This document shows positions 1-8,892 of a stretch of 64,000 nucleotides of DNA, one piece after another. Position 1 is the stretch's first letter. Each line of letters starts with the position of its first letter. The position numbers and the translations under genes are program-made. Below the pieces are notes generated by a model. It saw only the letters and a program-made list of their open reading frames with translations, was not told where the DNA came from and did no database searches. This DNA is from Bacteroidales bacterium (GTDB lineage Bacteria > Bacteroidota > Bacteroidia > Bacteroidales > Lentimicrobiaceae): assembly GCA_016705005.1 (NCBI GenBank), contig JADIZB010000005.1:186001-250000 (forward strand), read 5' to 3'.

Positions 1-855
1 TGGTACCTGATTCTCCTGATCCTGATTTTTGCATTCATGGTATGGGTTCCGCAGATGATGTACTGGAAGCATTTTACAGGTCAATATTTGTACAATCCTT
101 ATAAAGACTCCGGTTTTAAATTCTTTTTCAATAATCCTCAGATTTATTTGTCGCTCTTTAGTTACAGGAAGGGTTGGTTATTATATACACCGGTTATGTT
201 ATTGATTTTTCCCGGTTTTATAATTCTTTACCGGAAATACCGGGAATATTTCTGGCCGGTTGTAATTTACTTTCTTATCAACCTATGGATTGTATCCTCC
301 TGGTGTCTGCCATGGTACGGTGGCAGTTACGGTCAGCGCGCTTATGTTGTATCATACAGCATCATGATTATTCCGCTTGCGGCGACATTTTCAGCCATTT
401 TCTATAAAAGAAAAGCATTTGGTTTTATTACCGGAATATTCATCACGGCTTTATTCATATTCCATAACCTCTTTCAATTGAAGCAGCATTACTATGGAGC
501 TCTTCATTATGTTTCGATGACCAGGGAGGCTTATTGGGACTCATTTATGCACATGCATCCTTCGCCCCGGTTAAAGTATCTGCTTTCATTTCCCGATTAT
601 GAAAGTGCTAAAAAAGGTAAGTATCCTACTCCGGTTATTGATCCGCTTTACACGGGAGAGCTTACCAAAGAAGAGATTCTCTTGCGATTTCAGCAGGATA
701 TTGCTTCAGAAATAAGGAACGACAGTACCAAACATCGGGAATGGGTTGATCAGGCCGCCGTTGAAAAAATCAGCATTGAGGATTTGATAAAAAAACATGC
801 CAAAGTGAGGATGGAAGAGCAGATCAATCAAGGAATCATTCTTCCCAAACAATAG
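1..855 (+). CDS. Integral membrane glycosyltransferase-like protein, C-terminal part (5' end outside window)
   Basis: The reading frame is open to the first base of the window, so only about the last 284 residues are present. They comprise several hydrophobic membrane segments (around residues 1-15, 60-80, 85-105, 130-150, 155-175 here) and a soluble C-terminal tail of about 110 residues rich in charged residues. The loop reading FSYRKGWLLYTPV and the later GSYGQRAYVVSY resemble the periplasmic loops of Bacteroidota PMT/GT39-like polyprenyl-phosphate sugar transferases, but the N-terminal catalytic acidic loop lies outside the window. The next gene follows after 8 bp, and four more genes follow in the same direction with gaps of 2-10 bp, so it is probably part of a cell-surface glycan operon with the GtrA and GT2 genes. 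The family assignment rests on general character; another polytopic membrane protein is possible. Confidence 0.6.
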   Translation, partial: WYLILLILIFAFMVWVPQMMYWKHFTGQYLYNPYKDSGFKFFFNNPQIYLSLFSYRKGWLLYTPVMLLIFPGFIILYRKYREYFWPVVIYFLINLWIVSSWCLPWYGGSYGQRAYVVSYSIMIIPLAATFSAIFYKRKAFGFITGIFITALFIFHNLFQLKQHYYGALHYVSMTREAYWDSFMHMHPSPRLKYLLSFPDYESAKKGKYPTPVIDPLYTGELTKEEILLRFQQDIASEIRNDSTKHREWVDQAAVEKISIEDLIKKHAKVRMEEQINQGIILPKQ

Positions 856-863
856 ACCTGGTA

Positions 864-2207
864 ATGTCAAAAAATATTAATGATTTTATACACCAGGTTG
901 TAAAGAAGGGCACCTGTACGGGGTGCGGTTTATGTGTTGGGATGGATGAATCAGGGAAATCATTCATGCGAGATACTCCAAATGGACCGAGGCCGGTAAT
1001 AAGTGAAAATCATTCCATTCCTGAATTGATCAGAAGTTGTTGCGCAGGGCATGAAATAAACTACCCAAAGCTCTATCAGAACCATTATGGAAAATATCCT
1101 GATAACTGGCTTACAGGGATGATTTCAGGAGTTTACACCGGATACTGTACTGATGAAAAAATCAGAAGGAACAGTTCGTCGGGTGGTGTGTTAACGGCTG
1201 TACTTTGTTCATTGCTTGAATCAGAAAAGATTGATGCTGCAATTGTTGTTACCCAGGGTATTCCGGAGCCCGAAAAAGCATCTGTGGTGATGGTTGGCTC
1301 AACTGCCGAAATTCAGGCTGCTTCGCAATCGGTTTATGTACCGGTTTCAACACTCGACATACTTAATAAACTTGAACCCGGGAAAAGGTATGCCATTACC
1401 TGTCTGCCTGAGCAGGCTGCTGCTATCAGGGTACTCCAGATGCATGGCCATGAGAAAGCACTGTGCATCAGGTATATTCTTGGGCCTTACACCGGAACTG
1501 CAATTTATCCGGCTGCTATTGAAATGTTTAAAAGAATTAACGGAATAAGTAATACTGATCGTGTTGTTTCGCTCAAATGGAGAGCCGGTGAATGGCCCGG
1601 ATATCTTGAAATTATTACACAATCCGGCAGAGTGTTACGTTCTCCGAAAGTTTATTATAATTTCCTTATACCTTTTTTTGTTACCAATGCCAGCCTGCAA
1701 AGCATGGATTTTGCCAATGAATTTGCCGATCTTGCCGTAGGTGATGCATGGTCGCCGGAGTTTGAGTCGCAGGGACAGGGTTTTTCGGTTGTTGTTAGCC
1801 GCAATGAACAGATGACAGCGTTGCTTGAAGATCTTCATCTGCAAGGAGTTCTTAATTTAAAGGCAGAACCCTCAGAATCTGCTTTTTCGATGCATGGTCA
1901 TATGATTGACTTTAAGAAAAGAGGAAGTTATATCCGAAACCAGACCCGCCGATTGTTGGGTATGAAGGCACCTGATTTCGGGTACAAGCCCGCCCGTATC
2001 GGTTTTAAAAGAATTATGGTTGAAATGGTAATTTCAACTATTTTCGTGCTGGGCAAAACTACTTTATTCCGCCTGATCTTATTTCTTTTACCTGAAAGGA
2101 TTATAGGACCACTTTTCAATAACCTTAGGCTGAGATGGAAGAAAATATCGAAAAAAACGAAGCGTCAGGGGCTTGAATCGTATGAAGTAATTATTACGGA
2201 AGAATAA
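864..2207 (+). CDS. FrhB/FdhB-family (coenzyme F420 hydrogenase beta-like) iron-sulfur protein
   Basis: The 447-residue product begins with a cysteine motif CTGCGLC (about residues 18-24), followed by the N-terminal and C-terminal FrhB/FdhB domains; RRNSSSGGVLTA near residue 100 is the family's typical glycine/serine-rich turn. In F420-reducing enzymes this subunit carries FAD and Fe-S. In Bacteroidota, relatives sit in exopolysaccharide and capsule clusters next to glycosyltransferases, with unclear reactions. The location between a membrane glycosyltransferase-like gene and a toroid protein fits that second group; no F420 chemistry is implied. The C-terminus (after about residue 370) contains a hydrophobic stretch and a basic tail. 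The next start codon is 2 bp after the stop, indicating co-transcription. Confidence 0.8.
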   Translation: MSKNINDFIHQVVKKGTCTGCGLCVGMDESGKSFMRDTPNGPRPVISENHSIPELIRSCCAGHEINYPKLYQNHYGKYPDNWLTGMISGVYTGYCTDEKIRRNSSSGGVLTAVLCSLLESEKIDAAIVVTQGIPEPEKASVVMVGSTAEIQAASQSVYVPVSTLDILNKLEPGKRYAITCLPEQAAAIRVLQMHGHEKALCIRYILGPYTGTAIYPAAIEMFKRINGISNTDRVVSLKWRAGEWPGYLEIITQSGRVLRSPKVYYNFLIPFFVTNASLQSMDFANEFADLAVGDAWSPEFESQGQGFSVVVSRNEQMTALLEDLHLQGVLNLKAEPSESAFSMHGHMIDFKKRGSYIRNQTRRLLGMKAPDFGYKPARIGFKRIMVEMVISTIFVLGKTTLFRLILFLLPERIIGPLFNNLRLRWKKISKKTKRQGLESYEVIITEE

Positions 2208-2209
2208 CC

Positions 2210-3793
2210 ATGGTCGATTTCCACCCACTTATTAACAGGAATTTCCCACGGATCCTTACTCAGTTAAACCGTGATCCCAATACCATCCATTACGGTAGTT
2301 TCGACCGCAACTGGTGGCATTATAAGATCAGGGATTTTTCATCAATCATTCTGCAACAGGGTGGATATTTTCTTGATCTGGCTGCAAAGTTGCCTGAATA
2401 CAATGATTATTCAAAGCAGCTTCATGAGTATGCCGCTGCTGCAGTCAATTTCTGGGCCGGAAGAGCTGTCAGGAAAGGGGCTTTTGAAGAATACTATCCA
2501 TGGGAAAATGGCTATCCCCCTCTTGCATTTTCAACCCTTGCAGTTGCGAAAATAATACTATCACAGAACTTGTCGGTTGCAAAGTCGGGAGATGCTTTAA
2601 AAAGGGCCGCACTTAAACTTCAGCAGCGGTTTGAAGCAAAAGCAGCAAATCAGCAGATTGCAGGTCTTGCCGCCCTTGCTTTACTGAATAAAATAAATCC
2701 GGGAATTGTAAACAGCCTGACATTCGGTCGCCTGACAGAGCAGACCCTTGCGCTGCAATCGGATGAAGGATGGTTTACCGAATACGACGGGCCTGATCTG
2801 GGTTATTTATCTGTTTCGCTCGATTGTTTGTGGGACTTATTCGACAATACCGATGATCACAGGTTTGTTGAATCAGCAACAAGGGCTTTCAGATTCCTTG
2901 CTGAACTTGTTATTCATAACAGGGGTTCAGTAGGAATGCACAATTCCCGGAACACGGATTATATCGTTCCGTATGGAATTTGCCGTTTTCTCAACTCGGG
3001 CAATGAAACTGACAGACTTCTCGCCAACCAGGTAGTTCAGATCCTCTATTCTGATACAGAAAAACCGGATCATTTCTTACAGGCTGTTGATGACCGCTAC
3101 TGGAGCCACTATATCGGCCATTCTGTGATAAGGGCCCAACTTATCCTGGACGGATCATCCTTGAAAACTGAAGTTACCGGCTTGCCAGCCGAAGCTAAAG
3201 CAGTATGGCAGGAATGCGGTTATGCCATTGGTTGTCAGAAAAATCACCGTATAATGATGAGCTGCCTGAAAGGAGGATTAGTTACTATAAGGGAACAGGA
3301 GAATTACTTCAATGATTTTGGCTGGATAATTTTTGACGGGAAGAAGCAATTTGTCACCCATTGGTGGACTCCATCAACCACATTTTCAGGCATTCCTGAA
3401 GATATGGAAATCTCGGGACATCCGGTACAGTTTAAAGAAAATACAAGCACCCCTTTTAAACATTTTGGTTTAAGAACTGTCAGCTATTTTTCAGGACACA
3501 ACATCATTGCGCTGTTAAAAGATTTATTGATTTTCAGAAAAAGTGATCAAAGGTTTGCCTTTAACAGAACTATTAAAATTCAACCGGGAAAAATGATCAT
3601 CAGCGATGTGATTTCCGGTTTGAAGGGCAATGAAGTGTTTGTTAAGGCTCCCCGTTTTTCAAAGCGACATGTTGCCAGTGCAGACTCATTTCACCATGAA
3701 GATTTTGAGATGGTGAAAGGTTATGAGTTCATCACCAAAAGCAAGGTCACCGGAAGGCTTTTCGAAGCGACAACCATTGTTAATCTCGATTAG
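2210..3793 (+). CDS. Alpha/alpha-toroid protein with C-terminal beta domain, heparinase II/III-like, unassigned
   Basis: The product has 527 residues and no signal peptide, so it is probably cytoplasmic or exported by another route. Residues about 50-330 look like a helical (alpha/alpha) toroid with aromatic-rich turns (YYPWENGYPPLAFS, EGWFTEYDGPDLGYLS). Residues about 340-527 are beta-rich, resembling the sandwich domain after the toroid in heparinase II/III-type lyases. No convincing catalytic set could be assigned by eye. Genes of this kind occur inside glycan biosynthesis clusters, where they might trim or modify the polymer. It lies 2 bp after the FrhB-like gene and 10 bp before GtrA. 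Its function is not recognised with certainty; the fold call is inference from pattern. Confidence 0.55.
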   Translation: MVDFHPLINRNFPRILTQLNRDPNTIHYGSFDRNWWHYKIRDFSSIILQQGGYFLDLAAKLPEYNDYSKQLHEYAAAAVNFWAGRAVRKGAFEEYYPWENGYPPLAFSTLAVAKIILSQNLSVAKSGDALKRAALKLQQRFEAKAANQQIAGLAALALLNKINPGIVNSLTFGRLTEQTLALQSDEGWFTEYDGPDLGYLSVSLDCLWDLFDNTDDHRFVESATRAFRFLAELVIHNRGSVGMHNSRNTDYIVPYGICRFLNSGNETDRLLANQVVQILYSDTEKPDHFLQAVDDRYWSHYIGHSVIRAQLILDGSSLKTEVTGLPAEAKAVWQECGYAIGCQKNHRIMMSCLKGGLVTIREQENYFNDFGWIIFDGKKQFVTHWWTPSTTFSGIPEDMEISGHPVQFKENTSTPFKHFGLRTVSYFSGHNIIALLKDLLIFRKSDQRFAFNRTIKIQPGKMIISDVISGLKGNEVFVKAPRFSKRHVASADSFHHEDFEMVKGYEFITKSKVTGRLFEATTIVNLD

Positions 3794-3803
3794 CTACTGT
3801 AAC

Positions 3804-4214
3804 ATGGCCGGTATCAGATTTTCCGATAAATCAAAGAGGCTTTTTCTGCAACTTATCAAATTCGGAATAGCCGGTTTACCTTCCTTTCTTGTCGCCATTC
3901 CGCTTAACTGGTTCCTTGTCGAGGAAATATTGTTGCTTAAACCCATAGCTTACCTTATTACCTTGTTTTTTCAGGTTACTGTCAATTTTATACTGTTAAG
4001 ACTCTTTGTATTTAAAGGTGAAAAAAATGAAAGTGCAGTTAAACTTTATTTTCAATTTTTATGGGGGATTGCGTTTTTCAGATTGCTCGACTGGGGTTTA
4101 TATACATTGCTGGTGCAAAACACGAAAATCTATTACCTGATCATCCAGATTGGAAATGTTGTTATATTTTCGCTTGCGAAGTTTTTCTACAGTAAAAAAA
4201 TAATGGAGAGATAA
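3804..4214 (+). CDS. GtrA family membrane protein
   Basis: This is a 136-residue protein with four predicted membrane helices (about residues 17-35, 41-65, 80-100, 105-125) in the arrangement of GtrA-like proteins, which are thought to flip or present polyprenyl-phosphate-linked sugars. The ATG at 3804 was chosen because it lies 10 bp after the preceding stop and gives a normal family length. The longer in-frame start at 3723 would overlap the upstream gene by 71 bp and add a non-membrane tail. The GT2 gene begins 5 bp downstream. GtrA next to a DPM1-like GT2 is a classic pairing: the GT2 makes a lipid-linked sugar on the cytoplasmic face and GtrA helps translocate it. Confidence 0.85.
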   Translation: MAGIRFSDKSKRLFLQLIKFGIAGLPSFLVAIPLNWFLVEEILLLKPIAYLITLFFQVTVNFILLRLFVFKGEKNESAVKLYFQFLWGIAFFRLLDWGLYTLLVQNTKIYYLIIQIGNVVIFSLAKFFYSKKIMER

Positions 4215-4219
4215 CCGTT

Positions 4220-5179
4220 ATGAAACTCATTATACAAATCCCTTGCTTCAACGAGGCTAAAACACTGCCGGAGGTCATCCGGGATCTTCCCAGGGTTTTG
4301 CCGGGAATCAGCGAAATAGAATACCTCGTAATTGACGATGGAAGCATTGACAATACAGTGTCCATCGCTCATCAGCTTAAGGTGGACCATGTGTTGCAAT
4401 TGGGAAGCAACAGGGGGCTCGCGTATGCTTTTTCAGAAGGCATAAAATATGCGCTGGAAAAAGATGCTGACATTGTTGTAAATACGGATGGTGACAACCA
4501 GTATGTTGGTGAAGATATTGCGCTGCTTGTTCAACCGATTGTAGATGGCAAGGCAGATGTGGTTGTCGGGTGCCGGCCTATCCTGGCACACAAGGAATTC
4601 AGTCCTGTGAAGAAACTGTTTCAGCTGATGGGAAGCTGGATATTGCGGAAAATTTCAAAAACCGATGTTAAAGATGCTCCCTCAGGATTCAGGGCATTTT
4701 CGAGGGAGGCCTGTCTGAGAATTTTTATTTATTCAAAATTCTCCTACACGATGGAAAACCTTATCCAGGCAGGAAATTCAAATCAAAGAGTTCATTCGGT
4801 TGACATAAGAGTTAATGCCAAGACACGCGAATCAAGATTGTTCAGAAATATCTTCGAACACATATATAAATCTGCAGATACTATAATCAGGATGTATATT
4901 TTGTACCGGCCAGGAAGGTTCTTTCTCTGGATTGGTAATATCTTTAACCTTGCTGCAGCTGTATTGGGTATAAGGTTTGTTTACCTTCTCTTCATTACAG
5001 ATCATCCCGATAAAGGCAGAACTTACATCCCATCCCTCATTTTACTTGCCATTCTGGCTTTTTGGGGAGTTGTCTCCTATATGATCGGAATCCTTGGTGA
5101 ATTGCTTAAATTTATCAGGAAACAAAACGAAGAGATACTCGGCAACCAGCGGAGGGAGAAATTCAGTAAAAAGGAATAA
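4220..5179 (+). CDS. Glycosyltransferase family 2, polyprenyl-phosphate sugar synthase (DPM1/GtrB-like)
   Basis: The protein is 319 residues long with an N-terminal GT-A domain. It starts with IPCFNEAKTLPEVI, has the nucleotide-binding LVIDDGSIDNT (about residues 35-46) and the metal-binding DGDNQY near residues 92-97. An acceptor-region signature ending DAPSGFRAFSREA lies around residues 155-168. The C-terminal third carries two membrane helices (about residues 228-252 and 268-292), as in GtrB-type synthases. The expected reaction is sugar transfer from a nucleotide sugar to undecaprenyl phosphate at the cytoplasmic membrane. It is the last gene of the five-gene unit and converges on mpl. 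The sugar cannot be predicted. Confidence 0.9.
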   Translation: MKLIIQIPCFNEAKTLPEVIRDLPRVLPGISEIEYLVIDDGSIDNTVSIAHQLKVDHVLQLGSNRGLAYAFSEGIKYALEKDADIVVNTDGDNQYVGEDIALLVQPIVDGKADVVVGCRPILAHKEFSPVKKLFQLMGSWILRKISKTDVKDAPSGFRAFSREACLRIFIYSKFSYTMENLIQAGNSNQRVHSVDIRVNAKTRESRLFRNIFEHIYKSADTIIRMYILYRPGRFFLWIGNIFNLAAAVLGIRFVYLLFITDHPDKGRTYIPSLILLAILAFWGVVSYMIGILGELLKFIRKQNEEILGNQRREKFSKKE

Positions 5180-5244
5180 GAATAGAAATGCCAGAACAGA
5201 CAAACACCGGGCGTTAAACTTTCCTCTTTATAAAAGGAATCCGG

Positions 5245-6606
5245 TTATTTACTCAAAATGGTTTCGGCAAGATTCTTCAGGTCAATTCCTTCAAAATTCC
5301 CGGAACTCATCATCAGCAGGTTCGTATCTTTCCATGCAATGGATTTTAAAAAACTGATCAGAGCTGTATTTTCGTTAAATACATGTATATCAAATCTTCC
5401 GAATGCCTTACCTACATCTTCAGTTGTAAAATAAGGTAACCTTTTCAGCTCAAGCGCATGCCTGCTGTAGAAAACCACGGCTACATCTGCTTTAGTCATG
5501 GTATCCCGGTATTCTTCCAGAAACTTTAAACTGAGGCTGCTGTATGTATGAAGTTCCATGCAGGCAATCAGCTTACGATCAGGATACTGCTCTTTTACAG
5601 CATCGATGGTTGCCTGAAGTTTGGACGGACTGTGAGCAAAATCCTTGTAGACCGAACACGAATCATTACCTGCGACAAATTCCAATCGTTTCGACGCTCC
5701 TGAGAATGTGCTGATGGCATTGTAAAAAGTACCGGTATCCACCCCCATTGCTTCACAAACATACCTGGCTCCTTCCAGATTGAGCATATTGTGGTGTCCG
5801 AATATCTTCATCGGGATAGATTCACCATTGTAATTCAAGTAGGTGGTTCCATTTCTTATTTCGTAATCAGGGCATCTGTAAGGATATTTATGAACGGTTT
5901 CTGCTGCAAAGCAGGAAACTGCCACAACATTCTCATCTTCGGCGCAATAGATAAGGCTTCCGTCATGTGGAACCATTCCCGCAAAAATCCTGAACTGCCC
6001 GACATAATTGTCAAAAGTCGGAAAAACATTTACGTGATCCCAGGCAATACCACTGATGAGGGCAATGTGAGGCTGGTAGACATGGAATTTTGGACGTTTG
6101 TCAAGCGCAGAGGTAAGGTATTCATCACCTTCGAAAACCATGAAAGGTGCATCCTGCGTCAGTCTGACCATTACGTCAAAGCCTTCAAGTTGTGCCCCGA
6201 CCATATAATCGGTATCAATTCCTGCCTGTTTAAGCACATGTAATATCATAGCAGTGATGGTGGTTTTACCATGGCTGCCACCAATGACCACACGGATTTT
6301 ATCCTTTGCCTGTTCATACAGATATTCCGGGTAAGAGTAGATGGTCAGGCCAAGCGCTTTTGCCTTCATCAATTCCGGGTTGTCAGCCTTGGCATGCATA
6401 CCCAGAATAACAGCATCAAGGCCACTATGGATCATTTCGGGATACCAGCCAGTAGACTCCGGAAGAAGACCGAGTTTCTGAAGCCTGGTCTTTGCCGGAT
6501 CAAAAATCTCATCGTCTGAGCCGGTAACTTTATAACCTTTATGATGCAGGGCAATTGCCAGGTTGTGCATGGCACTTCCACCTATGGCAATAAAATGTAC
6601 GTTCAT
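5245..6606 (-). CDS. mpl: UDP-N-acetylmuramate:L-alanyl-gamma-D-glutamyl-meso-diaminopimelate ligase
   Basis: The 453-residue Mur-ligase family protein starts with the NAD(P)-like GGSAMHNLA loop of MurC/Mpl enzymes. It has the ATP-binding GGSHGKTTITAM (about residues 108-119), the central domain signature GDEYLTSA and a C-terminal domain with KDFAHSPSK, the Mpl version of the ligase DxAHHP motif. Mpl attaches the recycled tripeptide (or tetra/pentapeptide) to UDP-MurNAc in the cytoplasm. The ATG at 6606 gives the usual Mpl start; upstream in-frame codons encode an unrelated tail that overlaps the divergent promoter region. The gene is monocistronic here and convergent with the glycan operon. 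A TACATTTG box 20 bp upstream fits a Bacteroidota promoter. Confidence 0.92.
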   Translation of the reverse strand: MNVHFIAIGGSAMHNLAIALHHKGYKVTGSDDEIFDPAKTRLQKLGLLPESTGWYPEMIHSGLDAVILGMHAKADNPELMKAKALGLTIYSYPEYLYEQAKDKIRVVIGGSHGKTTITAMILHVLKQAGIDTDYMVGAQLEGFDVMVRLTQDAPFMVFEGDEYLTSALDKRPKFHVYQPHIALISGIAWDHVNVFPTFDNYVGQFRIFAGMVPHDGSLIYCAEDENVVAVSCFAAETVHKYPYRCPDYEIRNGTTYLNYNGESIPMKIFGHHNMLNLEGARYVCEAMGVDTGTFYNAISTFSGASKRLEFVAGNDSCSVYKDFAHSPSKLQATIDAVKEQYPDRKLIACMELHTYSSLSLKFLEEYRDTMTKADVAVVFYSRHALELKRLPYFTTEDVGKAFGRFDIHVFNENTALISFLKSIAWKDTNLLMMSSGNFEGIDLKNLAETILSK

Positions 6607-6625
6607 GGGTATTCGTTTGGTCACG

Positions 6626-6633
6626 CAAATGTA
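6626..6633 (-). promoter_or_regulatory. Putative -7 box of mpl (TACATTTG)
   Basis: Read on the minus strand the bases are TACATTTG, matching the Bacteroidota TAnnTTTG -7 element. Transcription would begin near 6622, giving a leader of about 16 nt. No good TTTG -33 element is visible at the standard spacing, so confidence is moderate. Confidence 0.4.
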
Positions 6634-6677
6634 ATGAAATAAGTTTCCTGTTGGTTTGGCCGTCTGCGAACCTGTGA

Positions 6678-6707
6678 TTTGCCGGAGACCTAAAAATGCT
6701 AAATTTG
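6678..6707 (+). promoter_or_regulatory. Putative Bacteroidota promoter for the MBL/cysH pair
   Basis: A TTTG at 6678-6681 and TAAATTTG at 6700-6707 are separated by 18 bp, close to the -33/-7 consensus of the Bacteroidota primary sigma factor. The predicted transcription start near 6712 would leave a leader of about 14 nt before the ATG at 6726, with no Shine-Dalgarno needed. Confidence 0.55.
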
Positions 6708-6725
6708 CAGCACAAATTGCAGGGA

Positions 6726-7574
6726 ATGAAATTGACGACCATTGAGGCAGATTCATGGAAAATGGATGGCGGCGTCGCTTTTGGTGTTGTGCCAAAGTCG
6801 ATGTGGATGAAAGTATATCCTGATGATGGAGACAACCTGATTAAAATCACAACGCGTTGTCTTCTGGTACAACTCCCTGATAGAAACATCCTGATAGATG
6901 CAGGCATGGGTGATAAAAGGGATATGAAATATTACAGCCATCGCCACCGTTTTGGTACCTCAGGGTTTAATGAACCCCTGAAAAAGGCTGGCCTCTCCCC
7001 TGCCGATATTACCGATGTGCTGTTCACTCACCTTCACGACGATCATGTGGGCGGGGCCACTTATTTGGATAAAACAGGAGAAATTCTGGAAACCTTCCCT
7101 AATGCCTCGTACTGGTGTTCTGAAGCACAGTGGGAATGGTCTAAAAATTCGAACAGGCGCGAAGCTGCCGCATTTTTCAGCGATAACCTTGAACCATTGG
7201 AGAAATCGGGGAAGCTTCAACTCATCAGTCAGGATGGCACATGGCTTCCGGAGATTGAACTGAGGATGTACAACGGGCATACCCGTGGACAGATTATCCC
7301 GTTTATCAGGTATGGTGATTCTACGGTAGTGTTTCTGGCAGACTTTATCCCGGCCCGGGCATTTATACCCATCCCTTATGTGCCATCGGTTGACATAGAG
7401 CCTTTGCTGACATTGAAAGAGAAGGAAGCATTCCTGCATGAGGCTGCGCTGAACGGATATATCCTGCTTTTCCAGCATGATTATTTTCACGAGGCATGCC
7501 ATGTTGAGCAGGGTGAGAAGGGCATTGTTGCCGTTGATGAATTGAAAATCAGTCACCTTATAAATTATTCATGA
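6726..7574 (+). CDS. MBL-fold metallohydrolase
   Basis: The 282-residue metallo-beta-lactamase fold protein has the zinc-binding THLHDDHVGG, giving His102, His104, Asp106 and His107. Further downstream are a GHTRGQ motif (third histidine ligand) and an FQHDY segment near the C-terminus (final histidine). There is no signal peptide, so it is cytoplasmic. The ATG at 6726 was preferred over the in-frame ATG at 6696 because the latter lies inside the predicted promoter box. Its stop overlaps the start of the APS reductase gene (ATGA at 7571-7574), implying translational coupling. The substrate is unknown; lactonase- or hydrolase-type members of this fold look similar. Confidence 0.88.
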   Translation: MKLTTIEADSWKMDGGVAFGVVPKSMWMKVYPDDGDNLIKITTRCLLVQLPDRNILIDAGMGDKRDMKYYSHRHRFGTSGFNEPLKKAGLSPADITDVLFTHLHDDHVGGATYLDKTGEILETFPNASYWCSEAQWEWSKNSNRREAAAFFSDNLEPLEKSGKLQLISQDGTWLPEIELRMYNGHTRGQIIPFIRYGDSTVVFLADFIPARAFIPIPYVPSVDIEPLLTLKEKEAFLHEAALNGYILLFQHDYFHEACHVEQGEKGIVAVDELKISHLINYS

Positions 7575-8281
7575 TGATAATAAAGGAAAATGTATCGCAT
7601 ATAAACGGGCTGTTGGCAGGCAAACCGGCTGAAGATGTGCTGAATTGGTTTCTCTTAGAATTTGAAGGTAAGGTAGCCTTCTCAACCAGCCTTGGAGCCG
7701 AGGATCAGGTTATAACCCGGATGATTTCTGACATCGACAGGTCAGCCCGTGTTTTTACCCTTGATACCGGACGTCTTTTCCCGGAAACCTATGACCTGAT
7801 CGACATCACTTCGAAAAAATACGGATTGAATATTGAAATCATGTTTCCCGATGCTGCCAGAGTTGAATCCATGGTCAATTCAAAAGGTATTAACCTATTC
7901 TACGATAGCATTGAAAACCGGAAACTCTGCTGCCATATCCGGAAGATTGAACCTCTGAAAAGAGCTTTCGAAGGACTTGATGCCTGGATTTGTGGGTTAC
8001 GCAGGGATCAGTCAGTAACGCGAAAAGATATTCAGCTGGTTGAGTGGGACGACACAAACGGCCTGATCAAGGTAAATCCGCTGATTGATTGGACTGAAGA
8101 GCAGGTTTGGAATTATATCAGGGGGAATCATGTTCCCTATAATCAGCTTCACGACAAGGGATACCCAAGTATAGGCTGTCAACCCTGCACACGGGCGATT
8201 CTTCCCGGCGAAGATGTAAGGGCAGGTCGCTGGTGGTGGGAAAATCCGGATTCCAGAGAATGCGGTCTTCATAAAAAATAA
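7571..8281 (+). CDS. cysH: Assimilatory adenylyl-sulfate (APS) reductase, CysH family
   Basis: The 236-residue product has the PAPS/APS reductase fold: a phosphate-binding SxxLGAEDQV stretch (residues 38-47), TLDTGRLF (63-70) and GLRRDQS (142-148). Cys120-Cys121 plus Cys203 and Cys206 form the four-cysteine set that binds [4Fe-4S] in APS-type enzymes. Cys231 in ECGLHKK is the redox-active C-terminal cysteine. The reaction is reduction of APS to sulfite and AMP with thioredoxin as donor. The Fe-S cysteines argue for APS rather than PAPS as substrate. The start codon overlaps the stop of the MBL gene by 4 bp. No other sulfate-assimilation gene (sulfurylase, sulfite reductase) is nearby. Confidence 0.9.
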   Translation: MMIIKENVSHINGLLAGKPAEDVLNWFLLEFEGKVAFSTSLGAEDQVITRMISDIDRSARVFTLDTGRLFPETYDLIDITSKKYGLNIEIMFPDAARVESMVNSKGINLFYDSIENRKLCCHIRKIEPLKRAFEGLDAWICGLRRDQSVTRKDIQLVEWDDTNGLIKVNPLIDWTEEQVWNYIRGNHVPYNQLHDKGYPSIGCQPCTRAILPGEDVRAGRWWWENPDSRECGLHKK

Positions 8282-8442
8282 TAAAAATAATAAAATTCAA
8301 GTACTAACTACCTTGCAGGCATTTCTTCAAACAGGCTTTTCATGGTGATTACAGGCACCTTAAGTGTATATTAAACACTTACAAATCAAGCGAATTAACA
8401 TTTTAATAACATTCAGAATTCGCCCGATACCCGGAATTTATT

Positions 8443-8450
8443 TAATTTTG
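8443..8450 (+). promoter_or_regulatory. Possible -7 box upstream of the CBM48 gene
   Basis: TAATTTTG matches TAnnTTTG, but no -33 TTTG is present and the leader would be long (about 60 nt). The remainder of the 8282-8516 gap shows no other feature. Confidence 0.28.
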
Positions 8451-8516
8451 CTCCGCTTTACTGATGATCTCAAATCAGTAAAAGGCTAAACCATTGTTTA
8501 ATAAAAACGAAGATTA

Positions 8517-8825
8517 ATGAGCATTAAGAAACAGTTTTTGAAAAGTAAGCCGGTTTGTAAAGTAAGTTTCAAACTCACCAAAGATCAGGTGAATAATGCC
8601 GGAAAAGTTAACATCGTGGGTGATTTCAACCAGTGGAATGAAACATCTGATGAGTTAAAGCCTCTGAAGGATGGTTCTTTCAGCCAGACTTTTGAACTGG
8701 AATCCGGTCGTGAATATCAGTTCCGCTATCTGGTTGATGGTACAACCTGGATGAATGACGAAGAAGCTGACAGATACGTAAACAGCGGGCTGGGCGATTC
8801 TCACAATGCTGTAATATCCTTATAA
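8517..8825 (+). CDS. Stand-alone CBM48/isoamylase-N-like (AMPK1-CBM) protein
   Basis: The product is a 102-residue single-domain protein. Its central part, VNIVGDFNQWNET followed by LKPLKDGSFSQTFEL, YQFRYLVDG and DEEADRYV, is the glycogen-binding E-set (CBM48) fold found in AMPK beta subunits and at the N-terminus of glycogen branching enzymes. No catalytic domain is attached and there is no signal peptide, so it is likely a cytoplasmic glycogen- or oligosaccharide-binding or regulatory protein. It stands alone, followed by a strong hairpin terminator shared with the convergent permease gene. Its partner enzyme is not in the window. Confidence 0.85.
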   Translation: MSIKKQFLKSKPVCKVSFKLTKDQVNNAGKVNIVGDFNQWNETSDELKPLKDGSFSQTFELESGREYQFRYLVDGTTWMNDEEADRYVNSGLGDSHNAVISL

Positions 8826-8839
8826 ATAAAATTATTATC

Positions 8840-8880
8840 TGACAGCAAACGACCTGACGTTGTTTGCTGTCATTTTATTT
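8840..8880 (+). terminator. Intrinsic terminator between CBM48 gene and permease gene
   Basis: An 11-bp perfect stem (TGACAGCAAAC at 8840-8850 with its complement at 8862-8872) and an 11-nt loop precede a T-rich stretch (TTTTATTTTA). It lies 15 bp after the CBM48 stop and just beyond the stop of the convergent gene, so it may serve both. Confidence 0.7.
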
Positions 8881-8892
8881 TATCCGCACAGG

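Noticed and set aside
864..2207. F420-dependent hydrogenase function for the FrhB-like gene
   Set aside because: Neighbours are glycan genes, no other Frh subunits are present, and F420 use is not expected in Bacteroidota.
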